A stretch of 64,000 nucleotides of DNA, taken from the NCBI RefSeq assembly GCF_033115175.1, contig NC_084844.1, forward strand, positions 77,132,531 to 77,196,530, given 5' to 3'. Position numbers and translations under genes: made by a program. This DNA is from Lepus europaeus. Lineage: Eukaryota > Chordata > Mammalia > Lagomorpha > Leporidae. Numbering within the stretch: position 1 is the first letter of the stretch; each line of letters starts with the position of its first letter. The notes under the pieces are model-generated. The model ran no database searches, had not been told where the DNA came from, and saw only the letters and a program-made list of their open reading frames with translations. Below, one piece after another: positions 11,085-21,959 of this stretch.

Positions 11085-11330
11085 GGGAGAAGGATTGTGA
11101 TGCAACAGTTAACAGTGCTACCTGTGATGCAAGCATCCCTTATCAGAGAGCCTGAGTTCAAGTCCCACCTCCAGTTCAGATTCCACTTCTTGGGAGGTAG
11201 CAGGTCATGGCTCAAATACTGATACCACCCACATAGGAGCCCTTATTGGGTTGTGGGCTCCTGGCTTCAGCCTGGCCCAGCCTTGGCTGTTGTAGTCTGT
11301 TAGGGAGTGAATAAGTACAGAGGACCTTTT
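11085..11330 (+). mobile_element. Old CSINE copy
   Basis: GATTGTGATGCAACAGTTAACAG head, CTGAGTTCAAGTCCC B-box-like segment and GAGTGAATAAGTACAGAGGA near the 3' end. The tail is lost to the next SINE. Confidence 0.75.
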
Positions 11331-11340
11331 TGCCACTTTC

Positions 11341-11667
11341 TTATTTTTTAAATATTTATTTTATTTATTTGAAAGTCAGATTTACAGAGAGAGGTAGAGA
11401 CAGAGAGAGAGGTCTTCCATCCGCTGGTTCACTCTCCAGATGGCCACAATGGCCAGAGCTGAGCCAATCTGAAGCCAGGAGCCAGGAGCTTCTTCTGGGT
11501 CTCCCACGTGAGTGCAGGGGCCCAAGGACTTGGGCTGTCTTCTACTGCCTTCCCAGGCCGTAACAGAGAGCTGGATTAGAAGAGAAGCAGCGGGGACTAG
11601 AACTGGTGCCATATGGGATGCCGGTGCTCCAAGCCAGGGCTTTAACCCATTGCACCACAGCCTCTTT
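11341..11667 (-). mobile_element. CSINE, full length
   Basis: TTTTTTAAATATTTATTTTATTTATTTG start, GCACCACAGCCTC end. Lies just outside the ABCC10/DLK2-derived block. Confidence 0.9.
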
Positions 11668-11909
11668 CTTTATCTTTGTATCTCTGCCTCTCAAATATAT
11701 GAAAATTAAAGAGAAAGAAACAGGTAGTCTAGAAAATGGATTAGGTCAATGTGAAAGACTTCCTGTTAGAAAACACCCTGGAGATAAGATGTACAGGCAA
11801 GAAGAGGAGTTGATTCCCAGTTGGTATGTGGGTTATTGTAGGTGAGGGGTATGTTATCTAAGTCAGTCAGCATGTGCCTCCCTTTCTTTTCTTCCCTCTT
11901 GTCCCCAGA

Positions 11910-12640
11910 AGGCCAGGTTGTTGCCTCTGAATCACAGCTTCCTTCTTGCTCTCCATCCCCCCATGCTAGACCTCCTTCATTTGCTTTGTCCCTAGGAGCA
12001 GGCCCAGGCCCCATAGGGCTAGAAGTGTTGGCAGGGAACAGGCAACTGGCTCATTCCCCTCCTGACCACTCCCAGAAGCCCTTCACCTGGGTTCTGGCTG
12101 CCCTCCTCCCAGTCTCAGCTCTAGTGCTGACCCTGCAATGGCATTGTCAGCAAGCACTCTTCTGACCATACTTATCCCATGGACCCTGGCCCATCTGTGC
12201 CTTCTCATCCGACAGCTGACTGTCCCCAGGGTCCTTGAGCACTCTTGCTCAGGAGTCCCTCCTGTCTGAGTGTCAAGAACCCGAGGAGGCTGAAGATAGA
12301 GAGCGCTGGCTTTCCTACTTTTCTGTGACTGCTTAGCACCCAGTGACCCATGGGACCTGCAGTAAAGTCCAGCAGCTCCTGGATACTTGCCACCTTCTCC
12401 ATAGACTACATCCACCCTACCTCGCCCATGCCTTCCAGGTACACTGGCAGGATGTGGCACAGCTGTGGAGGGCTCCTTATGAAGACCATGGGTGGTGGGA
12501 CCTGGCACTTGGACTGCTAGATCTGCCAGATACCACAGGTATTCTCAGGGTCCCTGCTGCTGTATTGGTGGACTTCCTGGAGGAAGGACAGGAGTCAATG
12601 ACCCAGGATCCTCTTGATTCAACAAAGCATCAGTCATAGG
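11910..12640 (+). pseudogene. ABCC10: ABCC10 pseudogene, N-terminal membrane segment
   Basis: Frame at 11,990-12,163 gives GAGPGPIGLEVLAG, then LAHSP, then ALLPVSALVLTLQWHCQ, matching the N-terminal membrane domain with about 16 residues missing in between. A second frame at 12,343-12,639 gives LLHRLHPPYLAHAFQVHWQ and later VDFLEEGQES, matching the linker and start of TMD1. The two frames are out of register and each ends in a stop. After FLEEGQE homology stops, so most of TMD1 is deleted. Confidence 0.9.
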
Positions 12641-12814
12641 GGCAGCAATCATCCTCTAAGTGGAGAATTCTTTCCCTCCAGTGTAACTGGGGCCTAGAGA
12701 GAAGCCTCAGTGGGAGAACTGGCAGTCTTGAGCCTCCAGAGTGAGGGCTGCTGCCCCTTCTCTGCCTTGCTTTTCAAGAGGCAGACCCCTGTGTGGCTTC
12801 CTTGCAGGGTGTCC

Positions 12815-12890
12815 TGGTGAGCATTTTGAGCAGGTGGGCTGCAGGAAGAGCTCCGTGCTGGCTGCCCTCACTGGGGAGCTCCACAGGTGT
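12815..12890 (+). pseudogene. ABCC10: ABCC10 pseudogene, NBD1 Walker A exon
   Basis: Translation VGCRKSSVLAALTGELHR (12,834-12,887) matches the first nucleotide-binding fold. The invariant Walker A glycine before Lys is Arg here (GCGKSS to GCRKSS), which would abolish normal ATP binding. Confidence 0.88.
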
Positions 12891-13450
12891 CCACATCAGT
12901 GCACCCCATCCTCAGCTCTGCTCCTTGGCAGATACTTGCTAAGCCCCTGCTGTATGTTGAACCTCTTTTTAGGGGTCAGGGATCCCAAAAGAACAAGATA
13001 GGTTCTCTTTCTTGGAAGGGTTTTCAGTGTGGAAAGAGGAAGGATGGCAAGAATGTGAGTCATTGTACTAATCAGACTGGAGTGCTATCAGGGCCGTGAC
13101 CATGAGTGAAGGACAGAGATGGAAAAGATCCTGTGTCTGCTATTCCTCAGAAAATGGGGCTGTGCAAGGGAGGGGTCCAGAGAGGAGCACAGGCTGGGGG
13201 AGGGCCCTCTTATTCCCAGGTGAGAATGAGATCCATGCCTTTCTGAGCACCTGAGCAACCCAGGTAGGAGAACTGCTGGGCTCTAGCCAAAGAGCCTCAT
13301 TTGCACCCCGCAATGCCAATGTCTGCTAACTCATATGAAACATGAAGGGGGACCCTGTGTAGAAGCCTGGGAGGCTTCTGGGGGTGGGGGCTGGGCATGC
13401 CATGACCCAGTGGGGAGCTGGTCCCATGCTGCTAGCCTGGATCTCTGCAG

Positions 13451-13590
13451 GGGTTCTCCAAAGGCTTTGACCTGGACACCCACAAACCCTGGATCCAGTT
13501 TTCTGTCATCCAGGACAACATCTTCTTTGAAAAGACATTTGCTACCCAGCTGTGCAGGAGGCTTGTGCCTTCAGTGACAACCTCGGCATG
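13451..13590 (+). pseudogene. ABCC10: ABCC10 pseudogene, NBD1 Q-loop exon
   Basis: Starts right after a CTCTGCAG acceptor and reads GFSKGFDLDTHKPWIQF, then IQDNIFFEKTF, the typical post-Walker-A and Q-loop region of MRP proteins; EACAFSDNLG follows after a frame change, the start of the next exon in ABCC10. A SINE with a target duplication has inserted right behind it at 13,604. Confidence 0.92.
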
Positions 13591-13603
13591 AGTGCCTGAT
13601 CTT

Positions 13604-13933
13604 TTTTTTTAAAGATTTTTATTTATTTGGTTGAGAGGTAGAGTCACAGGCCGTGAGAGGGAGAGAAAGAGAAAGGTCTTCCATCTGCTGGTTCACTCCC
13701 CAATGGCTGTGCTGGCTGGAAATGAGCTGATCTGAAGCCAGGAGCCAGGAGCTTCTTCCAGGTCTCCCACATGGGTGCAGGGGTCCAAGCACTTGGGCCA
13801 TCTTCTACTGCTTTCCAAGGCCATATCAGAGAGCTGGATTGGAAGTGGAGCAGCCAAGACTAGAACCGGTGCCCATATGGGATGCTGGTGCCTCAGGCAG
13901 AGGATTTACCTACTGTGCCACAGCACTGGCCCC
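13604..13933 (-). mobile_element. CSINE, full length, inside ABCC10 pseudogene
   Basis: Perfect target duplication GAGTGCCTGATCTT at 13,590-13,603 and 13,934-13,947. Inserted at the end of an exon-derived stretch, so after gene decay or with no selective cost. Confidence 0.95.
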
Positions 13934-13947
13934 GAGTGCCTGATCTT

Positions 13948-14714
13948 AAAACCTCTTGGCTGTCTACTCTCCTATGGGCCCCTGATACCTCAAATCAGAA
14001 AATTCCTTCTCTGGAAAGAGGCTGGTTCTATTCAGGCTTCATTTATCTAGATGTCAGATTTTGGTCCTCCCAGAGTATCCAGTTCCCCTTCCCCAGAGCC
14101 CCAGAGGGGTAGTGGTGCCTGGGAGTTCCCTCAGAAGCTGAGAGAGCCCTGAAGCCTCTGGGGCCAGAGGAGGATTCCCCAAGCCTTAGTTCTTCACAGG
14201 TCTTGGTACTGGTTTGACTCAGTAGGGCCTCCCACATCTCCCACTGGAAAGGCTGCAAGAATCAAAGTGTCATTTGGAAGCCCAGGGAAACCTGTCAAGC
14301 CTGTTAGATTCCCCCTTATCCATTCCAGAGTACGAATTCATCAGGGAGGGGATTCAGGATTTCTCTCATGACTTTTCCACTCAACCCCATGTCACCTCCA
14401 GGACCGTCATCACCTTTACCCCACTAGGTAGATATGGAACTTCCCTAGAGAGGAGGCTCTTTGGCATCCTGTGATCATTTATCATTTGTTTCTGCATCAG
14501 TCATTTCCCAGATGTCTACTGGATCTGGAGTGTTACTCCAGACACAGAGATGACTAGGGACACTTAATCATCTAAAGCATATGCCTCAGGACTCTTGCTG
14601 TCTGATGCAGCACATTTCATCCTCTGGGTCTGGGGACACTTTAGCTCAGTAGGCCACTCCTGAGGCCTTAGGGAAGCTCAGAGTACATTCCTTCTCCAGA
14701 GACCTGTGGAAGCT
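13948..14714. other. ABCC10 pseudogene intron-like stretch
   Basis: GC-richer, non-repeat sequence. The NBD1 signature exon that should lie here is not recognisable, so it is deleted or too diverged. Confidence 0.45.
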
Positions 14715-15053
14715 TTTTTCTTTTAAAGATTTATTTATTTACTTGAAAATCAGAGTTACACGGAGAGAGAAAGAGAGGCAGAGAGAGAGAGAGGTCTTCC
14801 ATCCACTGGTTCACTCCCCAGTTGGCCACAATGGCCAGAGCTACACCAATCGAAACTCAGGAGCCAGGGGCTTCTTCTGGGCCTCCCCTATGGGTGCAGG
14901 GGCACAAGGACTTGAGCCATCTTCTGCTGCTTTTCCAGGCCAGAGCAGAGAGCTGGATCAGATACTGGAGCAGCTGGGTCTTGAACCAGCACTCATATGG
15001 GATGCCAGCACTGCAGGCTGTGGCTTCACCCACTGTGCCACAGCACTGCCCCC
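14715..15053 (-). mobile_element. CSINE, full length
   Basis: TTTTTTCTTTTAAAGATTTATTTATTTAC start, CCACAGCACTGCCCCC end. Target duplication CTGTG(G/A)AAGC at about 14,704-14,713 and 15,054-15,063. Confidence 0.93.
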
Positions 15054-15144
15054 CTGTGAAAGCATTTACATCAACTTAGCCCTTGGTCATTCTTGCTTGT
15101 TAAGGTAGGGGCAGTGAATCTGACAGATTGGTTAAGAATCTGAG

Positions 15145-15415
15145 TTCAGGGCAGGCATTAGCCCAAAAGTTAAGGCATCACTTGGGACATGTGCAACATA
15201 TATTGGAGCGTCTGGCTTAGGTCCTGGGTGCTCTGCTTCCAATCCAGCTTCCTGTGTATCCTGGGAAGCAGAAGATATTAGATTCCCTGCCACTGATGTC
15301 AGAGACCTAGATTGTGTTCCAGGCCCACCCTTGACTCTTGTGGGCATTTGGGAGAGTGAGCCAGGGGATGAAAGCCTCCTCTCTCGCTCATAAAGTAAAA
15401 ATGAATTTTTTAAAA
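15145..15415 (+). mobile_element. Old CSINE copy
   Basis: GGGCAGGCATTAGCCCAAAAG head, CTCTGCTTCCAATCCAGC, and AAAATGAATTTTTTAAAAA tail; diverged. Confidence 0.75.
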
Positions 15416-15592
15416 ATTCTCAGTTTCTGACCTACCTTATTAGCTGTGGTCAAGATCATTAATCTGCCTGAGCTGTGGTCTCATTTGATACCAAGTGGCT
15501 ATTCATAAGGTTGGCATGGAGACTCAATGAACTAATGCTTGTAAAGGGATAGCACATGGTATCTGTTGGGTAAATGCTAGGTGGTGTTGGAA
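15416..15592 (+). repeat. MIR fragment
   Basis: Resembles the MIR 3' half: GGTCAAGATCATTAATCTGC, GGAGACTCAATGAACTAATGC, then AGCACATGGTATCTG and GTAAATGCTAGGTGGTG. Confidence 0.6.
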
Positions 15593-16217
15593 TTAGGGTT
15601 TGTCTCTTCTGATGTACTCACCCCAAATATAAATGCAGTTGAATCAAGTTCCCTCAATCTCTTCACCTACAAAGAGACAGGGAATGAGGCACAGGGCATT
15701 GAGTTGCCTACAGTCTCACTGGGGTGCCTTTTCTATCAGATGCTGCCTGTGGGAGGTAGGGGAAGGGGTAACCTTCAGTGGGCCTAGATTGCCCTTGCTC
15801 ATTCTGTCTACAGAAGAGTTAAAGGCAGGGCACAGGCAGGGAGGAGAGAGGAGATCCAAGCCTTGGGCACTTGGCTGAGTGGCAGCACAGGAATGTGTTC
15901 CTCGGCATCCTGTTTTCCTCTGTCCACACAGGTCTGCGGTGCTGGCCATCTGATATCCTCTTGTAGCTCCATGGCAGAGTTAGGGGCCCTGTAAAGAGCA
16001 TTATGTGGCCTGAGGCACTGGGACCCAGCAAAGCTGAGAACTGTCCTTGACTGGCTGGAGGGAAGTCCACTCCAGGTCTCACCTTCTCCCCCAGGGGCAG
16101 GCAGCCCGAGTTCTCTTCAGTCATCTTCCAACTGCCTTGAGATCAGTTCCGAGGAGAGCCTGAGGGATCTTCTGGGGTTAGGGTCCTAGTGGCTATGGTG
16201 CCCCTGCCTCTCCCTAG

Positions 16218-16432
16218 GAAAAGGACCTCTGTCTTCTCCATGATCCGCTGGCTACTATGGATGCAGACGTGCCCAGCTACCTGCTGCACAGATGCCTTCT
16301 GGGAATTATGAGCCACACAACATGGCTGCTCTGCACAGAGAGAGCTGATGTGCTTCTGATGGGGCCTCAGTGCCTTGTCCAGGCCATTAATGTGGGGCAG
16401 GAGCCTGGCTGGATGAGGGAGGCATCTGCTCA
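16218..16432 (+). pseudogene. ABCC10: ABCC10 pseudogene, NBD1 Walker B and D-loop exon
   Basis: Begins after a CTCTCCCTAG acceptor. Translation EKDLCLLHDPLATMDADV then LLHRCLLGIMSHTTWLLCT and RADVLLM matches the Walker B to H-loop region. The first Walker B aspartate is His (LLDDPLA to LLHDPLA), and the Thr-His-Arg of the H-loop is altered and shortened. Confidence 0.93.
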
Positions 16433-16804
16433 GGTGTGACAGAAGAGAGAGCGGTGGATTGTCAATGCTGTCTCTGCCACGCCTCTGTGTGTGTCCTAAT
16501 CCCAGTCACTGCTGCCTCCTGCCTGTGCAAAACTAGGGTGAGAAAAAGAGCATGGGGAAAGGGACACTTTTATGAAATGCCAGCAGCTTTAAGACTTGTG
16601 GGCTTCGTGACTGGGTGCTACTGGAGAATGAGAAGCCTAGGACCTCCAAGAACAACCTGATCCTCAGGGAAGAGAAAGCCATCAAGTTTAGAACAGTATT
16701 TCACTTAAAAAACACTCTAAATTATTGTTACCTAGAGGGACATGACCACCTGCAAGTTCACTGGAAGAGAAACAGAAGGAGAATGGACAGTTAGGAAGTG
16801 AGGG

Positions 16805-17062
16805 AGGGAGCCTGCTCTGTGACACAGCAGGTCAAGCCATGGCCTGCAGTGCTGACATCCCATATGTGTGGCTGGTTCAAGTCCCAGCTGCTCCACTTCC
16901 AATCCAGCTCCATGCTGGTGCACCTGGGAAAGAAGCAGGAGATGGCCCAAGCCCTGGGTCCCTGCACCCATGTAGGAGACCTGGGGGAAGCTCCTGGCTC
17001 CTGGCTTTGGTCTAGCATAGCATTGGTCATCGTGGTCATTTGGGGAGTGAACCAACAGATGG

Positions 17063-17104
<42 letters not shown>

Positions 17105-17157
17105 ACCTTCTCTCTCTCTGGAACTCTGCCTTTCAAACACATAAACATTAAAAAAAT
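16805..17157 (+). mobile_element. CSINE, full length
   Basis: GCCTGCTCTGTGACACAGCAGG head, (CT)n at 17,067-17,099, CACATAAACATTAAAAAAA tail. Confidence 0.9.
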
Positions 17158-18224
17158 AAGTGAAACATAAGAACAAGCAGTGCCGTGGTAATGAGGGGTG
17201 ACTGGGCATGGTGAGTGTTCATGCCTGTGACTCTCATCCAAGGATAAACATTTGTCTGTTCTAGTTGAATTCCAGGTACACGGGGAAGGACTTGATGAGT
17301 CCTTCTCAGAGTCTGGGGGAGCCAGTGCAGGATGGGGTTGGTGCACACATTTAGAAAGGCATACTGTAGACCTACTATAGCCCCACCATCAGCTCTTCTT
17401 GTCTCAGTGTCCTCTCTGAGATTCTGTCATTGGTACAAGCTGTCCCCAAAGTCTGGGCTGAGGATGGACAAGTCTCACTGAGGTGTGGCCCAGGAGTGGG
17501 AAGAAAGAGCTTGCTTTTCACTGCCATACTGTAGACTTTTATTTTTCTTGATAAAGTTTGCCTGCTCCTCTGCAACATAGAGTTTTTCAACTTGCATCCT
17601 GCAAACTTAATTCCTGCATACTTCCCTGATCCTTATATCCAAGTCCCAGCCAGCACAAAACCCAGATAAAACAGAAGAGGGACAAGAAATAGAGCAGAGA
17701 AAACTTGGATGCCTAATACAGGAAGAAAGCCTGCTCTGGTCTTGCTTATGTATGTACTGAGCACACAGCAGGGTCACAGCCAGGGCCTAGCCCTAGCTAT
17801 CCTCTTCTCCTGGCTCCTCATGTGAGGTGAGCATATACTCAGGAGTCCCTTACACCACGTACCTTATACCATGTACCATGCTGGTCAGGTGCCCACCACC
17901 TGTACTATTCATTACCAAGCCCAGAGACTCGCCACACATGAGCATGCTCCCCACCTCCATTCTGAGAGAGTTCCAGGGACCAGAGGGGTGCCCTCTACAG
18001 GCCTCTTCTGATTTCCCCCCCAGGCTGGCTCCCATCCTACAAATGGGAGAGTGTGGTCTGCTCAGAGCTTGAGGGTGATAGTCCTAGGGAAGGTGCACAG
18101 TGGGGAGGCTGTGACAAGTGGCAAGGTGCGGAGGGTTGGGCTTGCAGAAGGATAGGGACTGATGGACTGGGTGTTTGTATAGAATGGAGGAAATGAGTCT
18201 CACAGTCTGTCCTTCCCCTCCCCA
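17158..18224. other. ABCC10 pseudogene intron-like stretch
   Basis: Non-repeat, moderately GC-rich. No exon identified; frames of up to 81 codons have no match I recognise. Confidence 0.45.
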
Positions 18225-18330
18225 CCCAGCCACATGGATGCTGCTGACTGGTGACATCCTCACAGGCTCTCCTAGCTGAAGGCAGCCAAGAACTTCTCCC
18301 AGGAGGTGTCAGGCTTGGTTCCATGGGGGC
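18225..18330 (+). pseudogene. ABCC10: ABCC10 pseudogene, start of TMD2
   Basis: GATGCTGCTGACTGGTGAC and AGCTGAAGGCAGCCAAGAAC align with the ABCC10 codons for the A-A-D-W-W-L-S-H-W and Q-L-K-A-x-N-S-S-Q-E segment. The reading frame is broken. Confidence 0.75.
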
Positions 18331-18534
18331 TGTTCTCTTCACAGCTGTCCCTCTTCCTGGAAACCTCAAGTGAGTGGTTAAGGCCAGGAACAGGCCTGGT
18401 GCTCTGCGTGGTCTCCTAGCAGGGAGTGAGCACTGGGGGCCGCTACTCCAGGGACTGTCTCCTAGGAGATGGGACAGGTGGTATGAGGGAGGGGAAGGGA
18501 CCCCTGAGTGGGCCTATTTGTCGATACCCACAGC

Positions 18535-18730
18535 CCTCTCCCCACCACACAGCACCCCCGTGTTCCCACTGCCCAAAGCTGCCCATAGCTCCTCAGATAC
18601 CGATTTGTACCTCTTATGCATGTGATCATTGCTGGCATCAACTCTCTCACCTTTCTCTGGGCAGTGCTCTTTGAAGCCAGCACCTTCCAAGCAACCCCCA
18701 CTCTGCGTTACTGCTTGCTGCATTCAGTCC
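18535..18730 (+). pseudogene. ABCC10: ABCC10 pseudogene, TMD2 helix exon
   Basis: PVFPLPKAA, then a serine-rich SSDTDLYL and, after a frameshift, codons for an A-G-I-N-S-L stretch and the F-E-A-S-T-F-Q-A segment match the extracellular loop and next helix of TMD2. Confidence 0.88.
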
Positions 18731-18904
18731 TTATTTGAGGGTCTGTGAGGTAGGGAAAGGGGGAGCACAGCCCTGGCCCTGTGGAGAGTTCTTCCAGGAC
18801 ATGTACCCCAGCAGGGCAAGGGGCATCCTATACCCCTAGAGCTCAGGGCTGAAACGCCCCTCATAGGGGGGTGCCCCACATGACAAGTTCTCAGAGCAGT
18901 GCAG

Positions 18905-19043
18905 CTCCCCGGCTTCAGTCCTGGTTACTTCAGTCCATACGTTTCTCACCTGTGAAATGAGGTAACAGAGACAATTAAATGAAAGTTACTCCTGTTTGAG
19001 GAGTTACTCATGAGGATTGACCTTGAGTTTATGTAAGGCCCCT
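18905..19043 (+). repeat. MIR fragment
   Basis: TTTCTCACCTGTGAAATGAG, then ACAATTAAATGAAAG and GTTTATGTAAGGCCCC, matching the conserved MIR core order. Confidence 0.55.
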
Positions 19044-19060
19044 TTTGATATCTTCACCTT

Positions 19061-19346
19061 CTTTTTAAATATTTATTTACTTGAAAGGCAGAGTTACAAA
19101 GAGACAGGGAGAGAGTAAGAGAAAGAGATCATCCATCATAGCCTCAACAGCCAGCACTGGACAGGCCAAAAGCAGGAGCCAGGAGCTTCATCCAGGTCTC
19201 CCACATGGATGCAGGGGCCCATGTACTTGGTCCATCACCTGCTGATGTCGCAGGAGCATTAGCAGGGAGCTGAATCTGAAGTAAAGCAGCCAGACAGGAA
19301 CTGGTGCCCCTGTGGGATGCCATCCACAGCACTACATGCTAGCCCA
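19061..19346 (-). mobile_element. CSINE, somewhat shortened
   Basis: CTTTTTAAATATTTATTTACTTGAAAGG start, CCACAGCACTACATGCTAGCCC end. Confidence 0.88.
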
Positions 19347-19355
19347 ATCCATCCT

Positions 19356-19647
19356 CTTTTTATTTATTTATTTTACTTGAAAGAGTTACACAGAGAGAGA
19401 AGGAGAGGTGGCGGGGAGGGGTCTTCCATCCACTGGTTCACTCCCCAATTAGCTGCAATGGCTAGAGCTATGCCAATTCAAAGCCAAGAGTGTCTTCCGA
19501 ATCTCCCATGTGGATGCAGGGGCCCAAGGGTTGGGCTGTCCTCTACTGCTTTCCCAGGCCATAGCAGAGAGCTGGATTGGAAGAGGAGCAGCCAGGACTT
19601 GAACTGCCGCCCATATAGGATGCCGGCTATGCCACAGTGCCAGCCCC
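19356..19647 (-). mobile_element. CSINE, somewhat shortened
   Basis: TTTATTTATTTATTTTACTTG start, GCCACAGTGCCAGCCCC end; directly follows another minus-strand copy. Confidence 0.9.
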
Positions 19648-19654
19648 AATACAT

Positions 19655-19890
19655 TTATCTTTTAATTCTGTTCTTCAGAAACTTTGTGAAGTCCCATTGT
19701 ACATGGTCTTTAAGCCTACTAACAGCCTTGTGAGGTGTGGGCCCATTATTGTCCCCAGATTTCAGATGAGGAACAGAGGCCTTTGAAAGACAAGTAAGTC
19801 CCTTGCCCACCTGGGGTCTCCCACCTACTAAGTGGCAGAGCTGGAATTCTGTCTGTGGCTGATTCCAGAGCCTGGATTCTTAACCTTGAG
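19655..19890 (-). repeat. MIR
   Basis: Antisense MIR phrases: AACAGCCTTGTGAGGTGTGG, TTGTCCCCAGATTTCAGATG, CTTGCCCACCTGGGG, CTAAGTGGCAGAGCTGGAAT. Confidence 0.75.
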
Positions 19891-20201
19891 ATAATCTCAA
19901 CTGCTACTACTCACCATGCTGCCCAGCCTCAGGCAATCAGGACATTCCTGCTGGCATCTAACTAAACTGCCCTCACTGGCCTGTCATCCCGTCTTCCAGA
20001 GAGACATGAGCTCACTTCCCTTGAAAGGAGAGTAGGTGTGTCTAGCCCAGAGGGAGAAGAGTGGCCGCAGTGGCCTCTTGGACTCCACTGGCCATAGGGA
20101 TATGAGTCTCTTTCCCACCCTGGGATATTCTTCCTTCAGCTCCACCAATGCTTCCTTTTGTCCCCAGACTCTGGGGAGACTTTACGCCTTTCCTATTTTC
20201 T

Positions 20202-20514
20202 TTTTTTTTTTTTAACAGGCAGAGTGGATAGTGAGAGAGAGACAGAGAGAAAGGTCTTCCTTTGCCATTGGTTCACCCTCCAGTGGCCGCTGTGGCCGGC
20301 GCATCTCGCTGATCCGAAGCCAGGAGCCAGGTGCTCCTCCTGGTCTCCCATGCGGGTGCAGGGCCCAAGCACTTGGGCCATCCTCCACTGCCTTTCCGGG
20401 CCATAGCAGAGAGCTGGCCCAGAAGAGGAGCAACCGGGATAGAATCTGGACTAGAACCCAGTGTGCCGGCGCCGCAAGGTGGAGGATTAGCCTGTTAAGC
20501 CACGGCGCCGGCCA
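20202..20514 (-). mobile_element. Young CSINE, GC-rich head type
   Basis: Poly-T, AACAGGCAGAGTGGATAGTG start, GCCACGGCGCCGGCC end. Target duplication CCTTTCCTATTTTCT at 20,187-20,201 and 20,515-20,529. Confidence 0.95.
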
Positions 20515-20639
20515 CCTTTCCTATTTTCTGTGTTGGCCTTCCTCCTCACCCACCTTCCCCCAGGGATGCCCTGCAAGCTCTTTCCTGCCAGTTCTTGCCC
20601 TTTCTGGCCACTCCTCTCTCTCAGGCACCAGTGGTTTTC

Positions 20640-20850
20640 CTTGATTGCATCTCCAAGGGCCGGGCCCTACACCACTTGTCCTCTGACATGTGACTGACAG
20701 CCCGCCCTTTATTCTCAGCATCCTGCTGGGCGTCCTGGCTGTGCCAGGCTCTGGCCTGCCCTGGCCACTGTTGCTGCCACCTTTGAGTGTCCTCTGCTGC
20801 TGTGTGCAGCACCACAACAGAGGCTCCTCCCCCTCTAGAAGTTTCCATGT
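20640..20850 (+). pseudogene. ABCC10: ABCC10 pseudogene, TMD2 coupling-helix and helix exon
   Basis: Codons for ISKGRALHHLSSDM (family: TPTGRILNRFSSDV) are followed, after a frame change, by PFILSILLGVLAVPGSGLPW and LLPPLSVLCCCVQHHNRGSS, matching TMD2. An in-frame TGA follows SSDM. Confidence 0.93.
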
Positions 20851-20954
20851 TGCTTATGGCACTGCCACAGTTCTAGGTACTGGCTCACTAACTTGTGGGG
20901 GTTATGTTCACATCTCAGCCCCAGGATTTCCTAGAGGCACTAGCCCTATAGCTA

Positions 20955-21215
20955 GGCACTGTGCTGAGAGCAGAAGTGGCCACATCTCCATCCTGGATGC
21001 TATGTCCTTGTCGCCCAGATCCCAGGTGGCCGTCATCCCCCAGAAACCCATTGTGCTACATGGGACTATTCAGAAACCTGGAACCTCAGGGCCTAGGTGA
21101 GGAAGGGGCCCGGCGGCAGGCCCTGAAGCAGTTCCACCTGAGTGAAATGACTGTTTCCATGGGAGAGTGCTGGGCCCTAGCCATGAGAGCAGGGAGAGGC
21201 CAGTGAAGCTGCTTT
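20955..21215 (+). pseudogene. ABCC10: ABCC10 pseudogene, NBD2 Q-loop exon
   Basis: SQVAVIPQKPIVLHGTI (family: SQLAIIPQEPFLFSGTV) is clear, then L-E-P-Q-G-L and A-L-K-Q-F-H-L-S-E-M in a shifted frame. The upstream Walker A exon of NBD2 is not visible. Confidence 0.93.
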
Positions 21216-21221
21216 CATCTG

Positions 21222-21330
21222 TGGGTGGCCTGGACGGTGAGCTGGAGGAGGGAGGCTGGGAGCTGGTCCCTGGGGCAGAGGCAGCTGCTGTGTCTGTCCA
21301 GAGCTCTCACAGACATCATGGTAAGGCAAG
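21222..21330 (+). pseudogene. ABCC10: ABCC10 pseudogene, NBD2 signature exon
   Basis: GLDGELEEGG in one frame and, one base shifted, SLGQRQLLCLSRALTD. The ABC signature of MRP7 is therefore still readable but separated from upstream codons by a frameshift. Confidence 0.92.
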
Positions 21331-21554
21331 AGGAAGAGGCAATCTGGAGGACTGGGGACGAGGCAGGGGCATGTCAGGTACAGAGTGGGTGAGGAGAGGC
21401 TTCGGGGGACCAAGTGAGTTTTCCTCTTAGAGCTAGAAGTGGGCAGCTGTGGGCTGGGCTGGGCCTAGCTGGGCCAGGACAGGAAGTAGAGGCTGATTTT
21501 GGCCCCAGCCCACCCAATGGCCTCCCCTGCCCAGTCCTCCATCCCCTGACATGC

Positions 21555-21672
21555 TGCAGCTCCTGCGTACTGACAAGGCCACAGCCAGTGTGGATCAGAA
21601 GGCAGAGCAGCTGCTCCAGCAGACCAGCTGCAAACACTGTGCCCACAGCACAGTGCTGGCATTGCCCACAGG
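21555..21672 (+). pseudogene. ABCC10: ABCC10 pseudogene, NBD2 D-loop and H-loop exon
   Basis: TDKATASVDQKAEQLLQQT corresponds to DEATASVDQKTDQLLQQT: the Walker B aspartate-glutamate pair is replaced by Asp-Lys, removing the catalytic glutamate. The H-loop histidine region reads VLALPT. Confidence 0.93.
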
Positions 21673-21959
21673 TGTGCCAGTGTCTGGACTGTGAGTCTAA
21701 GCAGTCTACAGTGGCCTGGGCCAGAGCCTCTTTTCCTCTAAGGGGCTCCAGGGGTCAAGGCCCTAGAGTTCTCCAGGCACTGCTGCAGGCCCATTATAGC
21801 ATAAATGGAGGGAATTCTGTAGTCCCTCCTCCAACACAGAGCTAGGGGCAAGCCTGAGAGGACAGATGGGTGCAGTCAACAGATGGAGAAATAGAGAAAA
21901 CAGCTCAGCTTTGTCCTGTAGGTGCTGCACCCCTGCTTACTCCACTAACCATCTGCTCC

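Noticed and set aside
16732..17346. 204-codon minus frame, the longest closed frame in the window
   Set aside because: Its middle is a CSINE read antisense (poly Arg-Glu from the GA run, PKPGARSFPQVSYMGAG body); there is no gene.
20158..20644. Frames of 82 and 137 codons near 20.2-20.6 kb
   Set aside because: Antisense SINE joined to ABCC10 pseudogene intron.
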